A stretch of DNA of 64,000 nucleotides from the NCBI GenBank assembly GCA_964017125.1, contig OZ024902.1, forward strand, positions 102,206,682-102,270,681, written 5' to 3'. The notes beneath the pieces are model-generated. The model saw only the letters and a program-made list of their open reading frames with translations, was not told the origin of the DNA and ran no database searches. The DNA comes from Flabesymbios commensalis (lineage: Eukaryota > Annelida > Polychaeta > Terebellida > Flabelligeridae). Both the position numbers and the translations under genes were made by a program. Of this stretch, positions 33,437-43,850 are shown piece after piece (within the stretch, counting starts at the first letter, position 1; the number at the start of each line of letters is the position of its first letter).

Positions 33437-34429
33437 ATTGACAGCAGAGCAAAAGCTGTGGTTTTCTATGCTGGTGGTCAGTGTACGCTGAGACCAAAAA
33501 TTTCATGAAAAATGTGAGGGCAGCCCTATTTAGATGATAAATTCGACTATAAAGACAGGGCTCTAAGTCCCCACTTTAAGGCATTATTCTAGTGAGATGT
33601 ACATCTGTCATTACAGACTAAATTAAAAATGATTGATCAAACAATGACGCAGTAATTCATTGCGCTATCGATCGGATGCGCACCGTATTTTTGGGGAGCA
33701 AATTTGCGAATGGCAATGATTACAGACTCTGTATAGCACACAGAGTCTGTTATTACGGACTAGGATTAAGTGTGAGTCAGACCTGAAAGAACAAAATCGC
33801 TAATGAATCATTTTTGAACAAAATTTAACCTCATGTATTTATGTGTAGGGCCTACAGTAGTACAGTGCAAAGAAAAAAATAGAAACAAAGTACTAGTTTT
33901 TTACATCCACACAGCTCTATCTTTTTAGGACAAGATTCACTGCCAGTAGATTAAACCCATGCCCTTTTAAAAAAAAGATATATTTTTCACTTTTTTATGT
34001 GCAATTGCATTTTAATTCTCCAACTCTATGTCTAGACTTTTTTATATGCAATTTTTATTCTTATTTGCAGAGTGTTTGGGCATTAGGAGATATCAATTTA
34101 AGTGATGCAATGTACTGACTTATTTGGAGACTAAATAATATCAAGAGTCTTAAACATGGACAAGAATACTCAAGTTGATTATGGATTTTATTGGCGTTTT
34201 TACATCTTGAAAAAACAATGTTTCACATACTGCACTGTATGATTCAGTGTAAACTGTTTTAATAAAAGTGTTTTAAACTGTATTGCATTACCATTTCAAA
34301 GAACCTCATGGTACACTCCAAGTGCATGATCTATAATAAGTGTAACAATTTGTCTTAGACTATTTTAACAAAAGTCACCACCCATTACAATGGAACACGT
34401 CTAGCTTTGTTTTAAATCCTAAAACGCTA

Positions 34430-34500
34430 AAACACCCATCTCCTTCACAATAACTGTGATTCAAACGGATTAAAATTGTTGTGCTTAGTGGTGTAAGGGT
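34430..34500. repeat. Remnant of the CTTGAAGTTGTG MITE, right part
   Basis: AATAACTGTGATTCAAACGG...GTTGTGCTTAGTGGTGTAAGGG parallels the right end of 5423-5638 (AATAACAGTGATTTAATCGG...GTGATTAGTGGCGGAAGGG). The TTAA duplication is no longer intact. Confidence 0.5.
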
Positions 34501-34516
34501 AGTAAAAAAATGTTAA

Positions 34517-34757
34517 CACCTCGTCCTGCTGAATTGCTTCAAATTATTTTTCATTCATTTAAAGCTGGAATTGCTAACGCAATTTCCAGCTTCAAATGAC
34601 GAAAAATATTTATATTTATGAAAAATAAACATCTCCCAAATTGAAATATTTGATTAGCTGAGCATCTACCACTGAATGTTTTATCAATTTCAGTGGCATT
34701 TAATTTGGGTTGAAACTTCCTTGAAAACGTATATATCCGGGTCCAGAAGGAAAAGGG
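34517..34757. mobile_element. TTAA MITE with AAAGCTGGAA hairpin, copy 2 (inverted)
   Basis: TTAA at 34513-34516 and 34758-34761. Ends are CACCTCGTCCTGCTGAATT and CCAGAAGGAAAAGGG. The hairpin TTTAAAGCTGGAATTGC/GCAATTTCCAGCTTCAAA lies at about 34560-34600, and GCTGAGCATCTACCAC matches copy 1 (12869-13097) as its reverse complement. Confidence 0.8.
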
Positions 34758-34825
34758 TTAAACTAAACGCTATCTGGTTCTGCTGTTGTTCATATATTTA
34801 CTCAACCCTTGCGCTGCTGGGGCCG

Positions 34826-34880
34826 TATATACCAATACTGATTTATTGTTGGCAACAATAAACCAGCATTGGTATACGTA
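34826..34880. mobile_element. Short foldback fragment, MITE-like
   Basis: TATACCAATACTGATTTATT and GTTGGCAACAATAAACCAGC then ATTGGTATA form a compact hairpin. Words such as AACAATAAACCAGCATTGG resemble the centre of the CCCAGCAAAC family. Confidence 0.45.
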
Positions 34881-35249
34881 TATACTCAAGATAAACATGG
34901 CAAATGGAAATATTTTTCTGGCATTTGAAACTATAAATTGTGTTGACAATCCCAGTTTAAAATGAATCAAAATAGAAACAAACAACGCAGTGACACAGGT
35001 GTTAAATGGGACATTAATTTCTTGTATTTATCAGTTTATATACAGTAGGCCATTCCGTTACCTAGTTCATCTTTCATGCATCTGTTGGTACAATTTAGAC
35101 TGCTGCATATTGAACCTTGCTATTTTGAGAAGGACAGACAATTCCTAATTAACGGTATCAGATTGATATAACCTATCATTATTAGTGCTCTTCATTCCAA
35201 CAAACGCAACAGTTTAAAATATATGTAAATTAAGAGTGTACTTTTTGCA

Positions 35250-35492
35250 CTACCAAATCTGGACCTCTTTGTTATAAATATCCATTTCTGGGTTATATGC
35301 ATTACTTTTCGAAATCATTTCTGACAATTTATTCCTAAGCTGTGCAACAGTTCTCCCATGGCTTTTCACTGACAGCCAATTTACGCTAGAGACGGAATTT
35401 CTGTCTGATTTATTCCTGGTGTTTTTTTGCGGATGATTTAGAGGTCTCAATTTTTTAGTTAGAAAGGTTAGTTCACAAGTAATTTCACTCAT
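35250..35492 (-). CDS. Unrecognised 80-codon ORF, possible exon
   Basis: The frame begins MSEITCELTFLTKKL and continues ...NKSDRNSVSSVNWLSVKSHG, then RTVAQLRNKLSEMISKSNAY. Its composition (charged and Ser/Asn-rich, no low complexity) is more protein-like than other frames nearby. I do not recognise it, see no flanking exon and cannot exclude chance. It may be a scrap of an unknown repeat-encoded protein or a host exon. Confidence 0.25.
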   Translation of the reverse strand: MSEITCELTFLTKKLRPLNHPQKNTRNKSDRNSVSSVNWLSVKSHGRTVAQLRNKLSEMISKSNAYNPEMDIYNKEVQIW

Positions 35493-35694
35493 AGTTAGAT
35501 TGTTGGAACATGATTACAGGACATTTTGTTACAGAACATTATCATTTCTGATGCTATTAAACATTAAATTAATACCAGAAAAAACACTGACCTTGGATGT
35601 AATGGTTTGCATTTTTAAATGAAACTACAATAAACTGGAGCTACCACAGCTGTCTGATATAGTCTAGAGTTTAGTTTTCTAATGCTCTACTAAG

Positions 35695-35775
35695 TTAACC
35701 ATGCTAACTGCTGAGACACTGGTCCAACATTGATACAACATAGGTCTAATTCAAGTCCTTGTTGGATACGATAAA
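35695..35775. mobile_element. Degenerate palindromic MITE scrap
   Basis: CTGCTGAGACACTGGTCCAA and CATTGATACAACATAGGTCT followed by AAGTCCTTGTTGGATAC resemble the right half of the CCCAGCAAAC family. Confidence 0.4.
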
Positions 35776-35999
35776 TATTGGGACTTATTTATGGGAGTTA
35801 TATATATGTATATATTTTTGTAGATGTATAACGTTACTATTTGTGTACATTTCTCTGCTGCATGTGTGTATGTTCTAAAACAGTTGTGAACGTTATGGTG
35901 ACAGCACAATCTGACATGTATAATATTTAGTAATGTACAGGAGGATAATAAATATTTTACAATTCATTGTGCTCTTATTTCATTAAAAACTGTAACAAA

Positions 36000-36480
36000 G
36001 TTTTATTTCAATTTCAATTCTGCTTGGTTTGTTTGAAAGAGCTTGGGCCTGTGCATTAAATTTCATCACAGATTTGAGAAATTTTAATTAATAATTAACG
36101 TATGACCTAATTAAGATTTGATTAGAGCACTCCACATTCACAAGAAATTCTTCCCCTCCCTCAATTCTTATCCGATTTTATTTCTGTTTGGTTTGTTTGA
36201 AATGGCTTGGGCCTGTGCATTAAACTTCCTCACGGATTTGAGAAATTTTAATTATTAATTAACTTATGACCTAATTAAGCCCTAATTAGGGCACTCTGTC
36301 CACCATTCACAAGAAATGCTTCTCCTCCCTCAATTCTTATCCGATCTCATTTCTGTTTGGTTTATTTGAAATAACTTGGGCCTGTTCATTAATCTTCCTC
36401 GCGGATTTGAGAAATTTTAATTATTAATTAACTTACGACCTAATTAGGATAATTAACTAATGATTTCTATCTCTAACTAG
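36000..36480. repeat. Tandem repeat, about 165-bp unit, three copies
   Basis: GGTTTGTTTGAAA..GCTTGGGCCTGT recurs at about 36026, 36190 and 36359. Each is followed by GATTTGAGAAATTTTAATTA, TTAAC.TA.GACCTAATTA, and (for the first two) CACATTCACAAGAAAT and CTCCCTCAATTCTTATCCGA. Copies differ by a few percent. Confidence 0.85.
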
Positions 36481-36907
36481 GATAACTAATGTTCATGATG
36501 ACATCCTTTGTGGTGAGATTTAATTTTATTTTCATGCTATCTTGGGTGCCTACTTTGAAATTCGGGATGAACCCTATGGAGGAAGCTTAGGCCCTACCCT
36601 AACAGTAGCCTAGGGCCTAATATTAGGCTACTTTCCAACATAGAAGCAAATTCGATGTCTAATAATTGTCATAATTTGCAATCAGCATACAAGATATTCC
36701 ACTCCACTGAATCAGCTCTTTTAACCCATTAAAGCCCAACTTTTTAAAACAGGGCCTCTTAGTCGAAAATATAACACACTGCTACGATTAGACCATTATT
36801 ACTATTTCAAATTTAATTTTTTTTTTTTTTTTAAAGTGGTTTCTGGGACTGGCAAATTTTTTTGCCAGTGGGCTTTAGAGGGGTCAATGAAATGTGTTTA
36901 TTGTGAC

Positions 36908-37335
36908 CAATAGTAGTATTAGTAAATCATTGCTTTAAGTCACTTTTCGGCACAAATGGTCTTTTAAGTGGCATTGTAATACGATAAAAACGTTGTAGTC
37001 AATTGTTGATGTAAATGATGTAAAGATGTGAGGGTGGGGGTGATAGGGCATGGTGGTTATTGAGAGCGTTTTCCTTCGCTCGCCCAATAAAGGGTTCTTT
37101 GCATGTCTAGGGGATCTACCCCCAGACATGTCCAGACTTGGGTTTCGCTGTGCAATTTAATGCTGAAACTCCGTGGCATTTCGCACAGCGATTGGATTAT
37201 GGCCAGATACGAGGAGGCTGCAGCTTCCCTTGGATGATTGCTGTAGACTAGTGCTTCCGTACCATGCCGTATAGCATGCAACTGACGGAACAGATCTCTA
37301 ATGACCCTCACCTGATGGGGGCGAAAATACTACTA
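36908..37335 (-). mobile_element. Unclassified repeat with TAC-rich borders, copy 1
   Basis: On the minus strand it runs from TAGTAGTAGTATTTTCGCCC to GCAATGATTTACTAATACTA. The body includes ATGGTACGGAAGCACTAGTC, ATTGCACAGCGAAACCCAAG, a hairpin ACATGTCTGGGGG...CCCCTAGACATG, GGGCGAGCGAAGGAAAACGC and CTACAACGTTTTTATCGTAT. A plus-strand copy of the 3' two-thirds lies at 63490-63775. It is nested in the piggyBac element. TAC repeats at both borders could be target or tail. The 84-codon frame in it is unproven. Family unknown; possibly a SINE-like retroposon. Confidence 0.6.
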
Positions 37336-38060
37336 CTAACAATCATCCCAGTGCCCCTATAGATATGGTCGATGTAGCGACGAACACTGGTAATCATTCT
37401 CATCGGTAGTATCATACATAAATGTATTTTATTTCATACTGAGACTAGGGGGTGTTTATAGACCCGCAAATATACGGTTTTACGTGATACATGTATATCC
37501 TAGAGACCACAAGTTGAAACTGAGCCTTATTGGCTTCTCACGGATGAACTGCTCTGTGCTATGTTTACCAAAATAAGGTTTCATGGTTTCGTCAATGCTG
37601 ATATACTCAGCCACATCTGCCTGCTTGAAAGCTCCAGTTAACTCTTCAAGTATCGGTCGAACCTTGTAGTAGGCCTATCTGTCACTTGACAAGTATTAGC
37701 TATAAAATAAAGACTTCTTACGATATCATCGAGCCTGTTTCGCCTCAGAGAATCAGAGACCAGAGAATTGTGAATATCAGCTCATTCTGACCAATAAAGC
37801 CGACTATATGGTAGTCTGTTGTATCCAGCTAGAAGCATGATAACATAAATAGATAAATACAGACTGTCTGTATTTATCTATTTCTGACGATACCTAACAA
37901 TGTTAGAGCATGCATATTATCTATGTCTATACTGAGGCTTCTTTCCTATTGCTGAGAATACAGGTTGTACTCCCTCTGCATGATTTCAACCAGATTGTGG
38001 CGGAACATTGAGAGGAATACAGTCCCAGGAGATTTAGGATTCTCTTTCAATAAATCGTGT
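37336..38060 (-). pseudogene. piggyBac transposase remnant
   Basis: Minus-strand translation, in order, gives: SPGTVFLSMFRHNLVEIMQR and EYNLYSQQ (N-terminal part of the family domain), AGYNRLPYSRLYWSE, RRNRLDDIVRSLYFIANTCQ (the RNR...L..LHF block), YYKVRPILEELTGAFKQAD, and EYISIDETMKPYFGKHSTEQ followed by FIREKPIRLSFNLWSL. SIDETM carries the first catalytic Asp of the DDE/D triad. Downstream catalytic parts were lost where the nested repeat sits (below 37335). Frames are interrupted, including by a small inverted repeat near 37840-37890 (GATAAATACAGAC/GTCTGTATTTATC). It is non-functional. Confidence 0.85.
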
Positions 38061-39461
38061 ACACTTAATACACATCCTAATGACACCATCTACTATCTCG
38101 CTTTCTGTACTGCTTTACAGTAGTTGGCTCATCCCTCGCAGCGTATTCAAACATGGAGAGGATATCATTCATTATATATCAAAAACATATCAATCAAAGA
38201 CCCCATAAGTGCCCACTGGCAAATTTTCTTGCCAGAACCTACATTTTCAATTGCAATGTCTTCCTGGTATATGTCATTTAGCAGACAAACAATTATTATT
38301 AGAAAAGGATGGAAATGTGCTTAACATATCAGCATGCTCGGGGATTTAGTGCCAGACAGTCTACATAATAAACATAATGTATTTCGCTGCATCATTTATG
38401 GTTTATTACTACCGACTATAATACCATGTATTATCCCACTGGCAATTTTTTTTGCCATTTAAATTATTGGTCTTTTTATGCACAGGTATGAATCTTTTTT
38501 CAGCATAACAATTACATGGTGAAAATCACCACACCTGACAGTTTCTTTATGAATATTGACTTACTTACTACAAGATATGTAAAAAACTACTTATTGGTCT
38601 TTTCATCGACGATGAAGTAGCATTCTGGAAGTACTATTTTCCGACAAACTAAAGCGTTGCTAAGGGTTTGTATCAACTATCTATTGCATAAAATGTAGCT
38701 AACCAAGACGACAAGGGAGTTTACAAGGGTTCAAGTCGTGTAGCCTTTTGAAATATTTTTTTTTATTGCGACGTCACACAAAAACGTCACTGGCAAAAAA
38801 ACTTGCCAGTGGGCTTTAATGGGTTAAAGGTCGAAAACGATGTTTTATTCAATATGGAGAAGGACAAAGTGACAGCACTCACCCTCCGTGACATATCTTC
38901 TGCTTTTGACACGATTGACCACTTCACGCTAATCAACCGCTTGAAATCGTGGTATGGAATTTATGGTACAGCTCTTTACATCGTACTTGGGCGACCTATG
39001 TCAACAGGTAAAAATGCAGGATTATATTTCTGATGCGGTTTATATATCTTTTGGTGTACCACAGGACTCTGTCCTTGAACCCATACTTTTTACCTTATAT
39101 ATACTGCTTCCTCAGTCAGGTCATCGCTGAACATGATGTAGAACATCATCTCCATGCCGACGACACACACATTTACATATCTCTATCCGGTTCTGAAGCT
39201 TTAGAATCCTCAACTGATTTCAAATCCTGTGTTACCTGTTTTCACTAAAGCTAAATCCGAGCTTATCATCATCAGTTCTAAAAAAACAAAGAGAAAAGTT
39301 CAAAGATCTATTTCCTATATTATTACTTGACCATGACACACTTCCTAAAGCATTTGTTAGAAATTTAGGATTCATTTTTTTTGTGATTTTACCTTCAAAC
39401 GACAAATCTCTCAGACTTGCCAAATATGCTTCTATCACATCTGTGACTTTCGGCGTATTAA

Positions 39462-40029
39462 AGGTGTGGTCAACTGTCAAAATTCGCGGGACAAGGGTCC
39501 CCCAGAAGGCAATAGTGCCCGTGGGTGGGCCAATGCCCTATCCCATAATAATACTAAATATGCGTTTCATACCCAAAGCCTCATTAAGAGCAAGTTCTCA
39601 AATCACAGCAAGTTCATATATACTTGAGCGACATCTATGAGTTAATAATTCAAAGCACTTTGCCCTTGCCCTTACTTGGTCGCTGGCTTGCAAACAAACT
39701 GACTGTATTACTGCGGGCATTTGGAAACTGCTTGACCCCAAAAGCTTGTATTGACACTCAGTAAACACAAAACGTTTGTATGACTTCATGCAATGTTGGA
39801 CCAACGTTTCTCTCAAACATTGTTCATTTATTCAATGCTGGTTCAATGTTGGTCCAGCGTCGCAGACGTTGGCCTAGCATTGAAACAGCATCGGATCAAT
39901 TTTTCGTTTAAGAAGTATCTTGTAATCAGTTCAGTGACTATATTAATGCCGTCAATCTGTACCCAATAGGCAACTGTTGGCCCACTTTTGACCATACCAG
40001 GCATGCGCATTTTGCAGTTGAACACTAGT
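39462..40029. mobile_element. TTAA MITE, 568 bp, inserted in LINE, copy A
   Basis: TTAA at 39458-39461 and 40030-40033. Ends are AGGTGTGGTCAACTG and CAGTTGAACACTAGT, inverted with 11 of 15 matches. A longer copy lies at 56624-57273. Inside, about 39835-39910, is part of the palindromic CCCAGCAAAC MITE (GGTTCAATGTTGGTCCAGCG, CAGACGTTGGCCTAGCATTG). Small frames shared by both copies carry no known domain. Confidence 0.9.
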
Positions 40030-40414
40030 TTAAGAAGTACCTTAGCCCAGAAGCTGCAAAATCTGTTGCATATGCTATAATTACTAGTCATCTTGACTAT
40101 TGCAATTCCTTTTTGTACAATCTTCTTGACAGAGACATTGGAAGATTGCAGAGGGTACAAAATTGTTTGGCACGTGTAGTCTGTAAAGCGTCTCGTTTTA
40201 GCAGATCTAAGCCTCTCTTGAATTTTCTTCTTTTACTTCATACCAGTAAAATCCCGCATACGTTTTAAACTCTGTATTATCACCTTTAAAGCCTTGCTTT
40301 TTCACCAACCTACATATCTCAATAATTAGTTAGTCCCACTTTTGAAATTCATAACTGCTTAGATCCTCCAACACAAATATGTTAACTGTTCCACGTTAAC
40401 GAACAAAATGGGGG

Positions 40415-40722
40415 TCAAAAATGAATTAGGCTTTAGGCCACCTTTGTGCACATATAGGCTAAACTGGGACAGGAGAACCTCCTGAGGATGGTGAGATGAC
40501 ACTGTCCTCTAGACACAGGATTCGAAATTCGAGCCCTGGCGGTCTGAGGCCGAGCACGCTACCTCTCGGTCACGGAGGCTCCTCACAAGACTGACTTTCA
40601 CACGTGGATGGGGAAGAAACATTTTTTGTTTCTTTCAAACCGCCGAGACAGGGAACCGAATCCCGAACTCTGGCGTGAAAGGCAGCTGTGCTAACCACTA
40701 CCCTAAGGCCCCCGCCCCAAGG
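40415..40722 (-). mobile_element. SINE with two tRNA-like heads, inserted in LINE 3' part
   Basis: Minus strand: TAGGGTAGTGGTTAGCAC (A-box-like) and GTTCGGGATTCGGTTCCC (B-box-like) form a first tRNA-like unit at about 40720-40640. A second unit at about 40590-40500 has GACCGAGAGGTAGCGTGCTC and GGGCTCGAATTTCGAATCC. Then comes CACCATCCTCAGGAGGTTCT and CCCAGTTTAGCCTATATGTG, shared with the plus-strand copy at 54688-54975. The shared central block may be one of the conserved SINE domains, which I cannot name from memory. Pol III promoter boxes are inferred from sequence. Confidence 0.8.
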
Positions 40723-40980
40723 GCTTTTGCAGTTGCAGCTCCCTCCACCTGGAATTAACTGCCGGTTAATTTGAGAACATCTTGTTTTAAAAAATGCTGA
40801 AAACTTTTCTTTTTGATTCGGCTTTCCCCCCAATTCCTAGGAGACCAGACGCCCAGTTGACGACTTAAGCTTTGACTCTCGACATTTGAGCTGACTTCGA
40901 TTTGGATTTTGCACCTCTGAGCTCATATCTCCCGAGAATTTAGGCGCTATAGAAACTACCGAATTGAATTTGAATTGAAT

Positions 40981-41665
40981 AATCCTCAAGAATTTGTTTG
41001 GATGAGTGCCAAGAGTATTCAAGAGCTCTGGCCTCGTGATATAATCGGCTAAATGGGGATGGGTGTTACGGGGTGATTGTTAGAATGTGGATTGAAAGAC
41101 TAATTTCTGCCTGTCGCTTAAGGTTCTCCAACATTGGATCTGCACCGGCTCAATGCTTTTATATATTTCAAATGAACATAAAATCAAAAATAAAATCAAC
41201 GAGGAAAATCATTCTCCTAAGCGGCATGAATTAGGTGATGAGAATTGGGAAATAAATTAGGAAAAATGCTAGAACTGGGCACATGTTCTTTGTGTTCTCC
41301 AAGTGCTTCTGTATTTTCAACTTGGAGACAGAGTCTCCAAGTTTTTAGTCTGACTTTCAGAGCAAACGTCTGTCGTTAACTTCCGTTTAACATCTGTTCT
41401 GCCTGTGCAAAGTCAAAAGGCATTATCGGCTCCCTGATAAACTAGGCATTTACTGCTTTTTACCTGGCTCTTCCTGCCATAGCGCTGCCAAAAGGCCGTA
41501 TTTGCTCACTTGTAAAGCAAGTATATATATTCTTCCTTTACGCTGATGTCACTGCCTCCTTCTTGTTTGTAACAGCTCTTTCAATAGACAGTATCTGCAC
41601 ACTTGTAAAAGAAGCAGATACTTGGTTTTGCTGTGAGCAGAAGCGCTCTATGTCATGCTGGTTCT
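40981..41665. other. Stretch between LINE and MITE array
   Basis: Nothing coding is recognised. AACTTGGAGACAGAGTCTCCAAGTT near 41320-41344 is a compact hairpin with 11-base arms. Related AAGCA(G/A)(A/G)TA words lie around 41515 and 41610. Confidence 0.4.
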
Positions 41666-41667
41666 AG

Positions 41668-42102
41668 GCAGTCAACATGATCCAATGTTGGGTAAATGTT
41701 GTGCCATCATGTATGACACTGTTACAACTTTGGTCCAACATTGTGTCAGTGTATCGAGTTGCCAGTGATCCTACAAAAACGAGACGTTTAGCCAATGTTG
41801 TTTAACTGCTGAGCCATTGTCGTAGACAATGGGCCAGCATTAATCTAGCATTAGATAAACGTTTATCGCATTGAGGCCTATATATTGGTGAACCAATGCT
41901 GGGATAATGCTGGCCGAGTGTTGTAAACGGCGGGCCACCATTAGGCTAACATTGTGTCAGCGTCTGGAGTTTGCTGATTGGCTGTGACCAAACCCAGTTA
42001 ACTTGAGGCATTGACCCAATGTTGTTTTTATGTTGTGCAGACTTCGAAGATGTCGGGCCAATAGTAGAACAACATTGGGTCAATGCTTCGTATTTGCTGT
42101 GT
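41668..42102. repeat. Array of four diverged palindromic MITE units
   Basis: Four head-to-tail units of about 105 bp lie near 41668-41773, 41779-41875, 41881-41985 and 41996-42102. Each has a left arm with CAATGTTG, a centre like GGCCGACG..GTAGACAATGGGCC, and a right arm with CAACATTG.GTCA and TTGCTG. Sequence between units is only a few bases. Tandem arrangement of a dispersed hairpin element is unusual. Confidence 0.7.
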
Positions 42103-42130
42103 TAAGTGTTCTCGCGGGTGTCACTCTGTC

Positions 42131-42166
42131 GCGGGGGGGGGGGGGGGTGCTAGCCCCCCCCCCCAC
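42131..42166. repeat. Long G tract beside long C tract
   Basis: A run of about 15 G is followed by TGCTAG and about 12 C, so the two runs can pair as a hairpin or form G-quadruplex structures. It resembles the G-tract MITEs at 10022 and 17287. Read length here should be distrusted. Confidence 0.85.
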
Positions 42167-42169
42167 TCT

Positions 42170-43180
42170 CCCACCTCTCTCTCTGCTGCAGTCACCTGTG
42201 TTATTTTACGCAATATAGAAATATTTATCTCCAAAAATATAAAATTTCGTATTATTGTAAATAGATTTTTGGACTTAGCGATTGAAGGCAATGGAAATTG
42301 ATATAATTTATACACTTCTGGCCTGAAATATGACCGAATAACAACTTTTATTGCAATGCCCGTTCATGTAGTTGAGTTAACCCTTTCATTACGACCATCT
42401 GTCATGAAAAAGGGACAAAGTATGGTGAAATATACATTTTTTAAAATATAATTGTCAATAATTTAACGTTCCTGGGCTATATCATCATATATTATAGTTT
42501 TACAACCAGGCATTTTGAGTGAATGCATGACGATTTCGTATCCTAATGAGCTCTGGCCGGCACCATCTTTTGAGCATTGGACACTCTGTCAAAACACACG
42601 CTTAGCTACTTAATTACATGTAAAGAATATGCAGTGCCTGACTTATAAAGAGTACTTGCGGAGTTGCGGGATTCCCACAAAAAAATTAAAACTGGCCCGA
42701 CATCATTTTATCTGTGCATGTTTTTGACGCAACAAGTTAATTTTAATGGGCCATAAGATTTTTCAAGACAAGTTCTAGGCTCCGGCTAAATAATAACAGA
42801 TCGCCTGCTGAATCAACCACATAAAAATATATAATATATTTTCTGTGGAATCAACCACCAAGTCATTACCAGTGAATCTTTTTAAATTTCAGCTCCCAAT
42901 GTAAGACGCCTATTTTTCCAAGCAGGACAAATATTATTTATATGGCGGTATTTACTGTTGGTGGTGCCGCCAATAAATGCCCGTTACGGCCCACAATTGT
43001 GAGCTGTGTATCGCTGCATTAGTTTCAAGATTTAATTTAGTATTCAGCGTCATTAGAACAGAGTCAAGGTTCGCCATCCCAAAATGAACAGCAAAAAATG
43101 TACTGACAAATATTAATAGGCCTACAAATTTATTTTGTACAGCAAATATTAAAAAAAAAATCGTTGATGATTACTAATAT
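42170..43180. other. Stretch without recognised gene
   Basis: AT-rich. GTATTTACTGTTGGTGGTGC near 42950 and short A runs are seen, but nothing that supports a gene or a named repeat. Confidence 0.4.
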
Positions 43181-43187
43181 ATTAACC

Positions 43188-43300
43188 CTTAAACCGCTGA
43201 ATTGAATAAATTAAATTTTTCAACACTTAGAGTTGTGACTCACCACCTTGACCCACAACTTTAAGTGAGAGAAAACTACTCGTATTTATCGTACAAAAAA
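43188..43300. mobile_element. CTTGAAGTTGTG-type foldback with TTAA left border
   Basis: TTAA at 43184-43187 is followed by CCCTTAAACCGCTG. The hairpin TTTTCAACACTTAGAGTTGTG and CCCACAACTTTAAGTGAGAG follows. No clean right border was found. A diverged member of the family at 5423-5638. Confidence 0.6.
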
Positions 43301-43479
43301 CAGACACATAAAATGGGAAAAAATTGTTTATTAAAAATAAACATCAAATTAAACGACTACAAATAAAAAGGGCTTCACTTCAAATGTTGTTAATGTAAAC
43401 GTGGTTGTAACAGAGTGAAGCCCTAAGACCAAAATAGGTATAAATTTACTTGACAGTCAGTTAACAGGATTAACCAGTG

Positions 43480-43850
43480 AATATTTATACATGTCTCTAA
43501 TTGATCTAATCTACTATAAATATTTATACATGTCTCAAATTGATCAAATCTACTAGGACTATTTATACATGTCTCTGATTGATCTACTCTACTATGAATA
43601 TTTATACATGTCTCTGATTGATCTAATCTACTATTTAAATGTGAACTTTGACTCTTGTATCATTACAAACAAATTAGATAATATCAACCAAACTATCAAT
43701 AACAATCTAGTAATTGTTCACACAAAACCAAGCCTATCAATAACAATCTACTAATTGTTCACATTAATATATTAATGAACATTGACTCTTGTATCATTAC
43801 ATACAAATTACATAATATTGACAAAATCTATCAATAACATTATTAAACAA
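43480..43850. repeat. Short-period tandem repeats
   Basis: About four units near 43480-43637 carry ATTTATACATGTCTC and ATTGATC.A.TCTACTA, period about 45-50 bases. Then GACTCTTGTATCATTACA occurs at about 43649 and 43784, and TATCAATAACAATCTA at about 43693 and 43734. Local duplications, non-coding. Confidence 0.8.

Larger units (their letters stand above)
36725..38823 (-). mobile_element. piggyBac element, 2.1 kb, inserted in the LINE
   Basis: TTAA at 36721-36724 and 38824-38827. The inverted ends are CCCATTAAAGCCCA and TGGGCTTTAATGGG. Subterminal GGCAAATTTTTTTGCCAGTG hairpins occur near 36850 and 38795, with related words near 38215 and 38440. The minus strand holds transposase remnants (separate entry). 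A different repeat is nested at 36908-37335. TTAA target duplication and CCC ends fit piggyBac. Confidence 0.9.
36610..40980 (+). pseudogene. CR1/L2-like LINE fragment (reverse transcriptase to 3' end), split by three insertions
   Basis: Coding blocks on the plus strand are: 36610-36724 (...NLQSAYKIFHSTESALL), 38824-39461 (KVENDVLFNMEKDKVTALTL, SSAFDTIDH with a catalytic Asp, then SFGVPQ-like, PILFTLY and a HADDT motif near 39159 where YADDT is usual, and RRIK), 40030-40260 (KYLSPEAAKSVAYAIITSHL, DYCNSFLYNLL, RLQRVQNCLARVV), and 40720-40800 (AFAVAAPSTWN). The 3' end reads GGCGCTATAGAAA followed by GAATT repeats at about 40951-40980. Two TTAA elements and a SINE interrupt it. Removing either TTAA insert with one TTAA copy restores the frame at that point. 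Frameshifts exist between the VPQ and ADD blocks. The element is 5'-truncated and dead. The exact clade needs comparison. Confidence 0.85.

Noticed and set aside
40500-40720. Genuine tRNA genes on the minus strand
   Set aside because: The A- and B-box-like segments sit in a longer shared unit with a second copy at 54688, and a cloverleaf with acceptor stem is not evident. These are SINE heads.
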